NCBI RefSeq assembly: GCF_024305175.1
Contig: NZ_JAMWYY010000021.1
Span: 1 to 49,973, forward strand
Reading direction: 5' to 3'
Length of the DNA: 49,973 bases
DNA from: Flavobacterium sp.
GTDB taxonomy: Bacteria; Bacteroidota; Bacteroidia; Flavobacteriales; Flavobacteriaceae
Shown here: positions 49,904 through 49,973 of the stretch, in pieces
How the letters are laid out: each line of letters opens with the position of its first letter
Numbering within the stretch: the first letter of the stretch is position 1
The notes under the pieces: model-generated
Database searches by the model: none
Told to the model about the DNA's origin: nothing
The model's input: the letters and a program-made list of their open reading frames with translations, nothing else
Position numbers and translations under genes: made by a program

Positions 49904-49973
49904 CAAAAAACAACACTCACATTTTTATATTATTGTTTATAAACAAACTGTTTACTTCAGTAATGTTAAATTT

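Overview
The window is typical chromosomal DNA of a member of the Bacteroidota, most likely a Flavobacterium-like Flavobacteriaceae. The evidence is a moderate-to-low GC content, A-rich leaders without Shine-Dalgarno sequences, repeated matches to the Bacteroidota -7 promoter box TAnnTTTG, lipoproteins with short SC lipoboxes, a SusC/RagA-like TonB-dependent receptor paired with a DUF5689 lipoprotein, and many family-level protein matches. No rRNA, tRNA, CRISPR array or insertion sequence was recognised.

Layout. Bases 1-10700 hold lycopene cyclase, a bacilliredoxin, an acyltransferase/desaturase pair, an HD phosphohydrolase, small membrane proteins, a fatty acid hydroxylase-type enzyme, an exonuclease, a serine hydrolase, a DNA repair methyltransferase and a DUF1573 protein. 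A two-component system follows at 10877-12831. Bases 12896-22732 (all minus strand) form a heme biosynthesis operon read in the order hemA, hemC, K+ channel subunit (KtrB/TrkH), K+ gating subunit (KtrA/TrkA), hemD, an SH3-like exported protein, hemE, hemF, a small four-helix-bundle (S23/IVP family) gene, hemB and a lipoprotein cytochrome c. Divergent from it lie an AraC-type regulator, ferrochelatase (hemH) and a MATE exporter; hemJ follows at 27455 beside an NtrY-like kinase. Together these cover glutamyl-tRNA to protoheme except hemL, by an aerobic route (HemF, HemJ).

Bases 29536-35207 contain a crotonase, an orphan fused ABC ATPase, a long heptanucleotide repeat array, a TPR protein, a PcfJ-like protein, a gene-poor stretch with two look-alike terminators and two possible tiny ORFs, and a small lipoprotein. 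Then come an EgtB/EgtD ergothioneine pair, a KilA-N gene broken by an in-frame TGA, an ALDH7-type dehydrogenase, 3-hydroxyanthranilate dioxygenase, an exported nuclease/phosphatase divergent from a TonB receptor plus DUF5689 lipoprotein, an HxlR regulator divergent from a three-gene redox operon, and HflX.

The most unusual signal is a family of degenerate 7-bp tandem repeats. Five tracts occur, each at the 3' end of a gene. Three of them supply the stop codons of cytochrome c, the S23-family gene and hemF. Two tracts put a perfect 12-bp inverted repeat around the S23-family gene inside the heme operon, which makes it look like a small inserted cassette.
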